Shown piece by piece: positions 22,757 through 34,600 of a stretch of 64,000 nt of DNA. The DNA comes from Cydia pomonella (lineage: Eukaryota; Arthropoda; Insecta; Lepidoptera; Tortricidae). The stretch is taken from contig NC_084724.1 in assembly GCF_033807575.1 (NCBI RefSeq), positions 9,477,228-9,541,227 on the forward strand, in the 5' to 3' direction. The notes beneath the pieces are model-generated. The model did no database searches. It saw nothing but the letters and a program-made list of their open reading frames with translations, and had not been told where the DNA came from. The translations under genes and the position numbers were made by a program. Each line of letters opens with the position of its first letter. Within the stretch, counting starts at the first letter, position 1.

Positions 22757-24633
22757 ATGCCTCTAGACTATCGGAGATTTAATGGCCCAGAAGACAGTGT
22801 ATCCTACAAACGTTTCACAAAAGACTATTTCAAAACCTACGACGAACTGCACAAAGATTTAATAAACGAAAAAGGATCACGGAAAGATGGGCGCGCTCTA
22901 TCCGAAGCGCGAAGCATGTGTATGTTTTGTACGTGTTTACTATCTTGAATGAGTAAATATTCCTTGAAAAAGTGTTAAGCTAATTGACAGTTTTCTTTCA
23001 GTTGCGAGGACAGACATGGTATCGCAAGCAAAAGGGTCAGCATATGTAGAATTGAAGAAAACTAAAGTTGTATGTTCTGTATTTGACCCAAGAGAAATAC
23101 CCCATCAGAATGAGTTCAGGTTTGTTGTTCACCTATGATAACATTGCATGAATTGTATAGTAATTTAAATTGTATTTTTTCTTATTTAATGCATGTCAAT
23201 TGTAAGATGTAATGTTGTCCCACCAAGTTTTTTGCCGATCCCATATTGGGATACCCTCCTCTAATTGAGGGGGGATTTAAGTCAGAGGTGTAGGGTTAGA
23301 GCCAGTGCAGATAAAAGACCTTCATAAGCGCATTGTAATATGCCTACTTTAATAATAAACTATCTTTATCTGATCTAGCTCAGAGTCCCCAGAAATGGTT
23401 CTTTCTAAGTGTTATTTTTAATTAGTTCAATTTTAGTTTGTGACTTAGAGAACACTTATGCTTTATTTTAATATCTTATTGTAACCAACTTAGATGTGTA
23501 TTCTTTAATATTGACTTTAAATTACCATGTTCAACAGCCAACTTGGACAATTGTACTGTGAAGTCAAGTTTGCTCCATTCTCGTGTCCCCGCGAACGCAG
23601 ACCGCACGCGCCAGACACTGAAGAGAAGGCATTGTCCGTAGCTCTGAGACAGGCATTGGAGCCAGCAGTCTGCAGGCATTTGTTTCCTAATTACCAGGTA
23701 ATGACTATAACCTTGTGTGCAGTTAAAAGTAAACAACACAATCTTTTTAATTTTACAATGACTAGATAATAAAAATAAAATACTTTAATGTAAATGTGGG
23801 CATAAGTGTATAAAAATTATTGCTGGGTAGACTGTGATAGGGCAAGAACTAATATTTGAATACATACTTTACTGAGGCAGTCGGAAAGTAAGATTTCACT
23901 CTTTCTGCTCTACATTAGTGATATATGTGTATGATACAAAGCTACAAAAGAGCTTGTAGATGGTGTTTTAGAGACCTTAATCCATTTATTAAATCAGAGC
24001 TGAAGAATCAGCCTTGCTTATTATTATTATTATTTATTAATCATGCAGGCAGTTGAAACAACTGATAGTTGCCTGTATCTGAGTGATCTTCACTTAATAT
24101 GTATTCTTTATGTGTCATGATTAAGTGACAAAGTCATGGGTTCCTTTCAGATTGATGTCTTCATCTATATTTTGGAACATGACGGAGCCTGCCTAGCTGC
24201 AGCCATCAATGCAGCAGGCCTAGCATTAGGAGACGCTGCAGTCCCCATGTATGATATAATCACTGCTTGCTCCTTAGCTGTCATCGGAGACAAGACATTC
24301 ATAGATCCCACCGAGGCTGAAGAGCATGTAGCCATAATGAGTCCAGGAAACAACTCTAACCATGGAACGGTGACCATGTCTATGTTATCCGGATTAAAAC
24401 AGATATCGGACTTTAGATTAACGGGTTCTATGGATGTAGAATGTACAACAAATGCTATAGAGATTTTAGAAAAAGAGTGTGATAGAATTGTTCCGAATAT
24501 ACAGAAGATTCTTGTTGTAAATGTTGTGAACCGTTTGAAACAACAAGCAGTTTTAAAGGAGGAAGCTAAGAAGAGGGAAGAATCATTGAATGTGAAGATG
24601 GAGGAGTGGAAATCATTATTAAACGCTGGATGA
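22757..24633 (+). CDS. EXOSC6: Exosome complex component MTR3 (EXOSC6)
   Basis: Encodes a 307-aa RNase PH-like subunit of the hexameric ring of the RNA exosome, which threads RNA to the catalytic subunits; in animals this subunit is itself not catalytic. Exons: 22757-22919, 23002-23119, 23538-23697, 24151-24633, all with GT-AG introns and compatible phases (1, 2, 0). Diagnostic stretches are KDGRALSEARS near the start, SQAKGSAYVELKKTKVVCSV, GQLYCEVKFAPFSCPRE, ALEPAVCRHLFPNYQ and DGACLAAAINAAGLALGDA. The C-terminus is a Lys/Glu-rich helix not seen in the shorter (about 270 aa) human protein. The start context is ACCAAAATGCC. Upstream CpG is modest. It is close to SF3B5, which is transcribed toward it. 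Confidence 0.93.
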
Positions 24634-24865
24634 AGTTTAGACAGTGTTTTATTCAAAATATCCTTATGAATACTTATGATAGGTTTAATTAAAAGCTGTT
24701 TTTTCAGAACTGTTCTTTTATACACTTAAGTTAAATAAGTGGTATCAGTTCAACAAAAATTGCAAAATATGTCCACAATTATACAGAAAAATTCTACACA
24801 ATAATTGTGCATAATATACCTTATTAATAATTGTGTGTATGTGTATGTAATTGTTTTTTTATGAT

Positions 24866-24947
24866 AAAGGAGGCAAACAAGCAGACAAATCGCCTGATGG
24901 TATACAATTACTGTCGCCCACAACACCAGCGGATTGTAAGTGTGCCT
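24866..24947 (+). repeat. Diverged GGCAAACAAGC retroposon fragment
   Basis: GGCAAACAAGCAGACAAATC and CCTGATGGTATACAATTACTG are recognisable. The next entry is inserted in it; the retroposon seems to resume at ATGGGAGTATACTC (25079). Confidence 0.5.
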
Positions 24948-25076
24948 TTAACACATTCACTGCCGGGAACCCACCTAGTGGGCGCTTGTGAACTTTGTTC
25001 AGATGCTTGTATGCAGCTATAGACCACCGGTTTCTGGGGTAGTGAGCCGTTTTTTGTCTGGCAGTGAATGTGTTAA
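24948..25076. mobile_element. TTAA-flanked short MITE, 121 bp
   Basis: TTAA at 24948-24951 and 25073-25076 bracket an element with ends CACATTCACTGCC and GGCAGTGAATGTG. An internal palindrome, GGGAACCCACCTAGTGGG, lies near the left end. Relatives without clean ends occur in JMJD7 introns at 29215-29275 and 32532-32600. Confidence 0.75.
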
Positions 25077-25269
25077 CATGGGAGTATACTCTTCTTTTCA
25101 TGAACATACTGAAACTAATTGTATTCAAAACTAATTTCTCGTGATTGGCACTGAGAAGTAACAATCATGTCATTTATATTTAGCATAACATTTTCACTAT
25201 TAAACAATTTAAAAAATCAATCCAAACTGAACAGAACATTTAAAAGAACAGCTTAGTGCACACTTAGAA

Positions 25270-25527
25270 TTAATCTTCAGGCTTCTCCGGCGGCGGGCCG
25301 CACGGCTGCAGCATTTTCTCCATCAAGTTGAACTTCACGCGAGCTTTAGACTCATTTTCTACAATCGCGAAGTAGCTCAGCAAATCTGGATGTCCCATGT
25401 AACTGCAGCAGGAATCCCTGTGCTGGTTTGTTAACCATTCGTACTTCGTGGTGTCAGCGTGACCGGTACCGATGTATTTGCTTTGAAGATGCTCTAGTTG
25501 ACTGTGGATATTATATCTTTCACCCAT
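25270..25527 (-). CDS. SF3B5: Splicing factor 3B subunit 5 (SF3B5, SF3b10)
   Basis: Single-exon 85-aa protein, one residue shorter than the human protein. It is a core SF3b subunit of U2 snRNP that supports branch-point recognition in the nucleus. Near-identical family blocks are visible: IHSQLEHLQSKYIGTGHADT near residue 7, WLTNQHRDSCCSYMGHPDL, FAIVENESKARVKFNLMEKM and a C-terminal QPCGPPPEKPED. The ATG at 25527-25525 matches the family start (MGERYNIHSQ). It is head to head with PPP1R42 across about 410 bp and convergent with EXOSC6. Confidence 0.97.
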   Translation of the reverse strand: MGERYNIHSQLEHLQSKYIGTGHADTTKYEWLTNQHRDSCCSYMGHPDLLSYFAIVENESKARVKFNLMEKMLQPCGPPPEKPED

Positions 25528-25938
25528 TTTAACAAGGCTTGGGTATTTTTAGGTTATGAATCTGTTTGATAAAACACTTCTATTCGGGATAACTCCAACG
25601 TTATATTTACTTTATAACGTCAATTATAAGTGTCGGTAAGTATAAAATGACGAAAAAGATGATACTGTGCTAAAATATAAATCTCATTCAAGCTACACTG
25701 CACAGCAAACCAAAGAAGTAAAACAAAACAACTACTGGTACTTTTTTTATGGATTGACAGCGTTGTCAATTACGGATTCCAGTATGATTGCATATATTAT
25801 AAATTTAATACTATCGTGAGAGCTGGCAATACCAAAATTACCATGGAAACGGCGCTATTTTCAAACTCAATCGATTGATAGGATTCTCTTTGTTGATAGA
25901 TTTATGTTTACATTTCTAAGACATTTCAATTATTTAAA
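25528..25938. promoter_or_regulatory. Probable bidirectional promoter, SF3B5 / PPP1R42
   Basis: The 411 bp between the divergent starts hold no open frame or repeat that I recognise and must contain both 5' leaders. No clear TATA box is placed correctly for either gene. Inferred from gene arrangement only. Confidence 0.45.
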
Positions 25939-26031
25939 ATGTTAAAAGCTTTTGATCGGAAATCCAAATTAACAGAATTAAAGCAAAATGAAGAAGACCT
26001 TCGAAAACAAGCGAAAAAAAATTCTTCGTAA
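25939..26031 (+). other. Overlapping upstream open frame in PPP1R42
   Basis: ATG at 25939 opens 30 codons (MLKAFDRKSKLTELK start) that end at TAA 26029-26031, inside the PPP1R42 coding exon and shifted one frame relative to its ATG at 25988. If both starts are in the mRNA this frame would reduce translation of the main protein. Alternatively the true N-terminus differs. Confidence 0.4.
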
Positions 26032-28351
26032 AAAGCTAGAAAATCAAAAAAGGGTGACACATCTATTTTTGCACGAGAAATGCCTCACTGAAATAGTAAG
26101 TCATTATCATTACAATTCTTAATGCATTCGTGAATATATACAGTCAAGGGCGGATTCCTGGGCCTTGGGCTGCGTCTAGCATAACATAAATATGTTTTGT
26201 TTGCGAAAAAAATACCTTGATTTTGACCATAAGACGCCTTCTCCTGAATATAAAGCTGGATACGCCCTTTTATTTTCTTTATTTCTGGTAGTTACTTAAA
26301 TTAACATGATTTATTTGTATGCAGCCCAAACCAAAAAATCCAACGCATATTGTATATGCTTACTATCACAGCAATCAGATAACAACGATTGAGAACCTAG
26401 ATCTTTTATACAATTTAACTCATTTACATCTTCAATGGAATCAAATAAACAAGATCCAAGGCCTTGAAAAACTTCACAAATTAAAGAAGCTATATTTGAG
26501 CCATAACAGGATTAGTGTGGTTGAGAAGTTAGAAACTCTGAAGTTTTTGGAAGAACTTCATATAGAGAAGCAAGATACCAACAACCCGGACGGGCTGTGC
26601 TTTGACCCCAGAACAATGATAGCCATTGGGGTATGCCAGTAAAATCCATAACAGACGGACGTACCGGACCGCGACCTTGATCCAGTCAGCATATTTTTTT
26701 CTCGGTCTCACTTATGGTTGCATCATTGACGGACGTACGGCGGACTACTTTCCACACGATCAAACAGGCCTCGGACCGGACCAAGGTCACGGTCTGGTAC
26801 GTCTGTCTATTATAGATTTAAATTTTATAAGCGTGTTGTTTTATACAGTATTCTTTGAAACCAGTAGTTATTTAATACGGTTTAAATATTAGAACGGTAT
26901 AAGAATAATTATTAATAGGTATTACCGTTTGAGAAATGGGCCTAGAAATGATCTCCCTTCTATTACTCGGCCAACCAAGTCATTTTCTTATTCTGATCAA
27001 ACTGTAGTTATTCATAACCATTTCATAACTAAGGTCACTAGGGAGTTAGTTTTTGTTTGATGACCGATAGTTTCTGGAATAATTTATCAGCCTACTTTAC
27101 ATTAACGTTTTTTTTATAAGTTATATATATTTTATGTTTTTTTCAGTCATCACTGCGAATTTTGAATGTATCAGAGAACAAGCTCACAGATGTTGCATGG
27201 GCTAAACCACTCCGCCGATTGGAAGTCCTGATAGCTAAGAAGAATAACCTAAATGATTTTTCCGTGAGCGCCTTTGTATTTAAAGAAAAAAAGATCAAAA
27301 TACTGAAAAGATTGTTAATAAGCCTACGAGAAACTACATTAAATGACGTTAACGATTACTTTCAGGACGTCGCGGATAGTCTTTGCACATTGATATCACT
27401 AGTGGATGTGAATTTCTTAGGCAATCCAATGACCAAAAAACATCGATATAAGGAAACAATCATAGCAAGATGTTCACAACTGCGTAAGCCTTTGATGCAT
27501 TACAATGCAGCTCAGTTACCTATTAGATTTCTTAAGTTTACCAATAATGTGATCTTATTCTCAGGGGTCTTAGATACTGTGGTTTTGCACACTACATCCA
27601 AAACTTTCCTCCGAAGTTTTGATAAAGCGCTGCGACTACGTCAAATGCATGAAAAGAATAAAATCAGTATGACACAACAAGGCGCAGATGAATTCCTCGA
27701 ACTTAATATGTTGCCGGGACCACGAGCTCATAGCGCCATCACTATTGCTGAGACGGAAACGAATCGAAAATCGAATGGTTAGTTTTATATTTTTATTTCG
27801 CAATTTTGTTAGAAAAAGAGAAATATTTTATTGCATGATCCCTACTGTACCAAACTAAAAGCTGTAACAGACGAGCGTTCCGGATCGTGACCTTAGATCA
27901 CTTAAAACTGCGTCCTAACGGACATATGTCGAACCACCTTCCACTCGATCAAACAGGGCTATAACCGCGAAAATCGAAGTTCGTCAATTGCGGGCATTTT
28001 TTTCTGTCACTCTAATTACGTCTTAGTGAGAGTAATAGAGAAATTTCCCCGCAATTTGCGAATTTCTCTTTTCGCGGTAGGCCCCCAGGCCTCGGACCCA
28101 ACCAAGTTCATGGTCCGGACCACGTCTGAAGCTGTAACTTTAAAATATGACTTATACATGTTTTAGTGACCGTGGTCGACGCTACCAGCAACTTTATGCC
28201 ACGCAATATTTGGAATAGAACACTACCATCTCCCAACGAAACTGTAGCTCCTCCGAGTGAAGCACAGAAAGGAAAAGAAGCTTTCACTGATTCCTATGAA
28301 CAACCAATCAAGGGAATCTTGAAGAAACCCATGCCTATGAAATATATTTAA
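25988..28351 (+). CDS. PPP1R42: Protein phosphatase 1 regulatory subunit 42 (LRRC67-like)
   Basis: Six exons encode 348 aa: 25988-26095, 26325-26630, 27147-27263, 27366-27483, 27565-27777, 28167-28351; phases agree throughout. It is an SDS22-type leucine-rich-repeat protein. Repeats run from about residue 47 to 180 (for example NLTHLHLQWNQINKIQGLEK and LKKLYLSHNRISVVEKLETL), then GLCFDPRTM, LRILNVSENKLTDV, and a cap with VDVNFLGNPM. This order matches vertebrate PPP1R42, a PP1-binding protein linked to centrosome and sperm functions. The C-terminus (GILKKPMPMKYI) is specific to this copy. Introns 3 (102 bp) and 4 (81 bp) are multiples of three without in-frame stops, so the open frame runs straight through; removal is supported by family alignment. 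MITEs sit in introns 2 and 5. A poly(A) signal AATAAA lies near 28541. Confidence 0.88.
26651..26806. mobile_element. Foldback MITE in PPP1R42 intron 2
   Basis: Ends ACAGACGGACGTACCGGACC and GGTCTGGTACGTCTGT are imperfect inverted repeats of about 28 bp. An internal CGATCAAACAGG block is shared with 27866-28128 in intron 5 of the same gene. Confidence 0.7.
27866..28128. mobile_element. Second MITE copy in intron 5, with nested insert
   Basis: Ends ACAGACGAGCGTTCCGGATC and GGTCCGGACCACGTCTG match the family at 26651-26806. After CGATCAAACAGG it is broken by about 115 bp (near 27962-28080) that is itself palindromic (AACCGCGAAAA ... TTTTCGCGGT) and then resumes with CCTCGGACC. Confidence 0.65.
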
Positions 28352-28617
28352 TAATGTATATCATAAATTCATACTTAAAGCTTTGAATTTAAATGTCATT
28401 AGTGTGGTGACTATATTTCTTACAGAAAATATTAAAAATAATTTATTTTACAAGAATCCAAACTAGTTCCTATATAAAAAAAATTGCTGTCAATCTCCTG
28501 TCAATAGTGTCAATGCAGTTTTTAGGTTATGTTTACATGTTAATAAAATTAAATGTATGTAAAATTACTTAAATAAATTTTAATGTTATTATGTTTTAAA
28601 GCAAATTAAGGCAAGTC

Positions 28618-31600
28618 ATGACTAATAGTATTATTACTGATGCTTTCAACGTCCTTCATGAGGAGTCGTCAGGTAATAGTTTATATTATATAAAAAGTAA
28701 GAAGTTATTTTAGCAGTAGATTTTCATGATAAGACTTTCGTATTTTAGATCTATATTTGGGCGAGAGTCTGCCTGAAACACGGGCATTAGAGCCTCTAGA
28801 GTTTTTCAGAGAATATGTTTCAAAGAATATACCAGTTATCATCAGAGGAGGCTGTGCTTCCTGGCCGGCTGCAAACAAGTGGAATGCTGATTATTTTAGG
28901 TAAGCATATTCTTTTAAACCTTTCAAAACGGTTAAAAAAATGTTGTTAGATGAAATTAAGAATTTAGGGTGTTCGGTACTCAAGTGGTTTGGGCATGATT
29001 CTGTATAATTAGTGTATTTCTGGTAAAGATATTTTACGATATTTTGGGATTATCCCTGTTATGGGAACAAGTAGAAATTAGAAAATAACAATGAATTGGC
29101 CAATTTTACCTGCCTGAAATGTGATTTACTTCATAACTTTGATCTCACTAATGATTATCAACTTATTTCTTTATTGATTATCAAGTGTCAACTTTTTTCT
29201 TTTCTGCTTAGTAGGGGAAAGCGACTATAAACAGAGAACCCACCAAGTGGGTTCCCAGCACTCAATGTGTTAAAAATAGCTGAGAACATTTACATAAACA
29301 GACCTTGTAAATAGCCTTTTACCCTAAGTCTATATCACTGTTTTTTTTTTAAATGAGAAAATAACAATGAATAGTTCCTTCTTTGGGCCAATTTTACCTG
29401 CCTAATGTGATTTACTTCATAACTGTGACCTCGCTATTGATTATCAACTTATTTCTTTAAATTTAATTTCCAGGAAAACAATGCCAGATAAAAAGGTGAC
29501 AGTGGCCGTCACCCCCAATGGTCTCGCTGATGGCATCACCACCAATGATGAGGGGAACGAATATTTTGTCATGCCATTTGAAGTGGATATGACAATGACG
29601 GAGTTTTTAGATTGCTTAGAACAGAAAAGGTAAACAGAAATTCCATTCTTATGATGTAAATGTAGGGCCATCCAAAGATATGGGTAAACACATGCATAAT
29701 ATGTGCAACGTGGTGGTCAAGTGATATATTGTATGAGACTTTATATATTCCCGATAGCCGCAGGCAGAAACTAAATTTAAATAAATTTATTTATTTATTT
29801 ATTTATTTATTTATAGCCTCATATCAGAAATACATTTTTTATACTGTATCTATAGTTTTTCCTTAATCTACGATAACCGATTCTGTGTGCCTTTGGGCAA
29901 AGGCCTCCCCCAATCTTCTCCACTCTTCCTTATTTTGCACTAATCTGGTCCATATTTTAGTCCTTCCAGCCATGTCTTCTATTTCATCGGACCATCTTTT
30001 AAATTGCCTACCTCTGTTTCTTTTATGTCCTCTAGGATGCCATAGTGTTACAATTTTGCTCCATTTATCTCCTCCTCTAATAGTATATCCAGCCCACTTC
30101 CATTTCAGTTGTTTTGTTTTGTATGTCACATCAGTAAATCCTGTTTTGTCTCTTAAATCCTTGTTACTTATTTTGTCAATTCTTCTTCTCTTTAAGATGC
30201 TTCTTTCCATGGCTCTCTGAGTTATACTCAACCTTTTACATTGTGCTTTGGTGAGTGCCCATGTCTGGCAGCCGTATGTGAAAATTGGTAGAATGCATGT
30301 ATTGAAGAGTTTTCTTTTGATGTGCATACTTGTTTGACTATTTTTCATGACCTCTTTAAGAGACCAGTATCTCTTCCACGCGTTTCCAATTCTTCTGTCT
30401 ATTTCCTTTGTTGTTGAGTCATGGTTGGATATTAGTTGACCTAAATATATATATTCTGTTACATACTCAATGGTGTTGTCATCTATTTTTATCTCTGTGG
30501 CCTCCATACTATTAGTAGTCATTGCCAGGGGTCGGACAAAAAGTGCGGATGACGTAAAAATGACGTACTTAATCTTGCACACAGGATGATGTTTGAGTTT
30601 GTATTTAAACTTCCGTGTGACATGTAGTAACAAAGTAGTATTAATGAAGTAACAAAATAATCGTAAATCCATGGAATTAATAATACAGGTGGTAGGGTGA
30701 TGTAGTGAATAAAATAAATTTCACGAAACTTGTTACCATAAGGTATAATTATTTGAAATTAGTTAGAACAAGTCTGTGGGATCCTCAGATAAATAGGTTT
30801 AATAGTCAAAAGTGGGAACAGTAGGTAAGATTAGCAGTATACGCGTTTGTCACGTACCTCCAAAAACGGAAAATTGCCACAATATTCGAGTAAAGATGAC
30901 ATTTTAGAGCGTTTTCTTATATATTAGTAAATATAAATTTTAGCTAAATATAATCGTGAGGATACAATAGCTAAACAATAACGAAGTCAATTTATTGTTC
31001 AGTCAGCGTCAAATACTTCGTAGCAGTCAAAGTAGCCAAATAGTTCGGTACACCATATATTTAGTATGGTGTACCGAACTATTTGGCCACTTTGACTGCT
31101 ACGAAGTATTTGACGCTGACTGTTCATCTGATTGACAATGTGTCAGTCAAAAACGTACTTACTCATTTCAAGTGGCGATATCGTTTAATAAAGAGGTCAA
31201 TAAAGAGATTGATAAATGATACGTGATAATTGTTTATGAAAATCAAAAATACTATTTGAAATCATCCTATAAGTGGTTTGACGTCATTCGCACTTTTTGT
31301 CCGACCCCTGGTCATTGCTTTAGTCTTCTGGAGATTCATAGAGAGTCCGACTGCTTTACTAGCTGTATTCAGTTCTATGAGCATTTGCTGTAACTCTCTT
31401 GCTGTACTCGCGAAGACCACTATGTCGTCCGCGAATCTCAAATGGGTTAGTTTCTCGCCGTTTATATTTAAGCCGTTATTTGACCAATCAAAATTCCGAA
31501 ATACTTCCTCTAAAACTGCTGTGAATAATTTGGGTGATAAAGGGTCGCCCTGTCTTACTCCTCTTTGTATATTTATGTCACAGCCTTCCTTTTCCAATTT

Positions 31601-34600
31601 AATTCTTGCTGTGGTGCCTGTGTAGATGTTCTTAATTATCCTTATGTACTAGTGCTCGACACCCTGATTTAGCAAAGCTTTCCAGATTTTTGAGTGGTCG
31701 AGTGAATCAAACGCCTTGCAATAGTCTACGAAGCAACAGTGATAATGAATGTTATATTCTTTGCATTTTTCTGCTATCTGTCTAGCTACGTGTATGTGAT
31801 CCACTGTAGAGTAGTTGTTTCTAAAGCCTGCCTGTTCTCTCGGTTGATTTTCGTCTAAAGTTTTGGTAATACGGTTTAGAATAATTTTCGAAAATACTTT
31901 ATACATATTTGACATTAAGCTTATAGGCCTATAATTTCCTATGTCATCTCTGTTGCCCTTTTTGTGTAATAGTTTAATTGAGAATACTGTCCATGATTTT
32001 GGTATCTTTTCTGTTTCCAGGATAATGTTGAAGATTTTAGTCAGGAGTGGTGTAATGATCTCTTTTGTTTCAAGTATCGCTTCATTTGATATATTATCAG
32101 GGCCTAATGCTTTGTCTCTCTTTTGAGTGCTGATTGCTTTTTCGACTTCGCTTTGCATAATCGATGGTACTTTGTCCGAGTCAGGTAATTCAATTTGTTC
32201 AGTTGATGATTTTTTTGAGTATAAGTCGCTATAGTAATCTGTGGCAGTACTTATAATGTCTGGTCTTTTAGTTTTGTCTTTGCCGAAAGAATTTTTTAGT
32301 TTGGGTATCCATTGCTCCTTTCCTTGTAGTAGTTTCATGGCTTTTTTAGTTCCTCCGGTTTTTTCTATTAGGTTCTCCAAAGTCCGTAGTCTATGATCTT
32401 TCCTGTCTTTTCGCATATTCGTTCTTAGTTCTTTACTTAATTGAGTAATGACTCTTCTAATTTCTAAATTTAAATAAAAATAGTTCTTGAATGATTTGCT
32501 TGTAGCCGATCCTAGCGTTTTCCCACTTTGTAGAGGAAAGTGCCTACAAACAAAGAACCCGCCAAGCATGTTCCCAGCACTCAATGTGTTAAATAAAGAT
32601 TTACATAAACTCACCTAGTCAATAGCCATTTACCCTAAGTCTGTTTATTATAGCAGTGTTCCTTCTGAATGAAAACATTTACGTATTTAAATAAACTATA
32701 TTTGATGATGAAAACCAAAACTCTCAAATTGAAAATCGAAAGAGAGAGAAAATTCCTTTAAATATCCCTCATTAATAAAACAGAAAAAAAATTAAAATAC
32801 CTACTTTTCAACCTGATAGGCAACTAAGGAGCAAGCTATGCGTTGCACCTAAACGCAACGCAAAAGCTGTCCCATGTAGCCTTGATTCCATAAACTAATA
32901 CTACAAATGTTTTTTCTACAGAGAAAATTATATACCGTACATACAGAAACAGAACTCCAATCTAACAGAAGATTTCAAAGAGCTACTCTGTGACATACAA
33001 TCAGAAATACCCTTTGCCAGCGAGGCATTCAACAGGTCACCGGACGCTGTCAACTTTTGGATGGGAGATGACAGGGCTGTCACATCAAGTAAGGAATGAT
33101 TTTTCATATTTTACAAGCTTATTTCACCTGCCAGGTTAGAAATGGCACAGTGTAAAAAGTAACGCCTTTGATGTTTGCGTAAATGCCGAGTCTCAATGAG
33201 AACACAGTAGGGTTGTCACAGACTTTAACTGCCTAAAAGGACAGCTGGATAAATGAATATGGGTAGCCCTGTAAGTAGTACCGAGCTACTAACAATGGCG
33301 ATGTTTGCAGCTCGGGTGCGCGCGATCCACCCCTTGCCCCTCGCACCCCGCACGATTGCCCTGTCTAGATGGCTTCGTCGAATGACTGTACTGTTTGTTA
33401 GACTGTGGTAATGGGCACGAGAGTTAATGGGCAAGTCTGGCACACAACAATAAAATCATTTAACGGCAGCGAAATTTTCAAATTAGTATTCTTTTTTGTA
33501 GGTATCGATAGTAAATTGAACCGCCAACTGCAAGATGGACCACAAAGTTTCTTCAATTTTCAAGTGAAAACTTCTTTAGCGGCGTTGTGTACTTTTTGTT
33601 ATGGGGAAAATACTTCGAACAACACCGGCTTTCGACACGTCGGAAGGGAGGAGCCTAAGTGATATCTTACCGTATAAATCTTTCTGCCATTTTTTGCGGG
33701 GGGAAACGTGCACACAGTCGCACTTCTCACTCACTAGTCTCACTACATACAAAATCCAATTTGTAATGACAAATACATAGAAAATGACACACGTCAAAGA
33801 CAAATCTTGCACACCTCGATCTCTTTTTGTGCACGGACGAGTCACAACATGCACCGCCATAGGCACAGTTGTACCTATGCTTTGGCTGAGGGGAAATAGT
33901 ATGAATGCCGTCTCACTTCCCTGTGCTGCTCAAAGGGAAAAAATGTTAAATATCGCGACAGGTCACGTGACTGACAGATTCGTCAGATTGAAAATTCGTA
34001 AGACGGACACTTGACCTGATCGAAAAAACTCCATGATGGTTCTAGTAATGATGATGGTGTAAGAGTCGTTGAAATTATGGATGGAAGTTGATTTTTCTCA
34101 GAGATAAACTTTTAAATGTTAAATAATTGTAATATGTAGTTTTGAAGTGTTAAATTTTTAATGTAATATAAATTGTCATGTTTGTGTACGATAGCGCAAT
34201 TAATGAATATTGTATTTTAACACATAAATGATAGTACTTTTATACTGATAATTAAAGCAATTCGTGCAAAAAAAATCCCTAAACATGCCAAAATATCAAA
34301 AATGCACAACGTTAATATTCAAGTTTTCACTTCTGCCGGCACACCCGGAGTGCAACCCGTTGTTTTTTTTTATAGCTTAATATCGTGCGCTTAAGTCACC
34401 TTCACTCATCAATTCATTCAATACTGTGTGACTTGTGTGAGTCATTCACCTCAACTCTCCTGGCGATACCTATATGTTGAGTCAAATTAATCAAATCTTC
34501 CCATTTAATATGCCTAGAATTTGGTATACTTATGAAAGACTGGTTACAATATTAACCATAGTAAATGTTAGTTGTTGTAACAACCATTGAGTTTGGGTTC

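Larger units (their letters stand above)
29790..32614 (-). pseudogene. 5'-truncated RTE-clade LINE, disrupted
   Basis: Antisense to JMJD7 in intron 3. Minus-strand reading: reverse transcriptase N-part 32614-31649 (NYRPISLMSNMYKVFSKII, FVDYCKAFDSLDHSK), one in-frame TAG, continuation 31627-31262 (GVRQGDPLSPKLF and the catalytic FADD in THLRFADDIVVFAS), then the C-terminal part from about 30517 to 29863 (EYIYLGQLISNHD, NTCILPIFTYGCQTWALTK, LKWKWAGYTIRGGDKW). The tail is (TAAA)n on the minus strand near 29790-29815. The endonuclease half is missing. A 785-bp hAT element interrupts the frame. Dead as it stands. Confidence 0.85.

Noticed and set aside
30526..31310. N-terminal extension of the RTE frame at 30672
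   Set aside because: The first part of that open frame is read from inside the hAT insertion and is not LINE protein.
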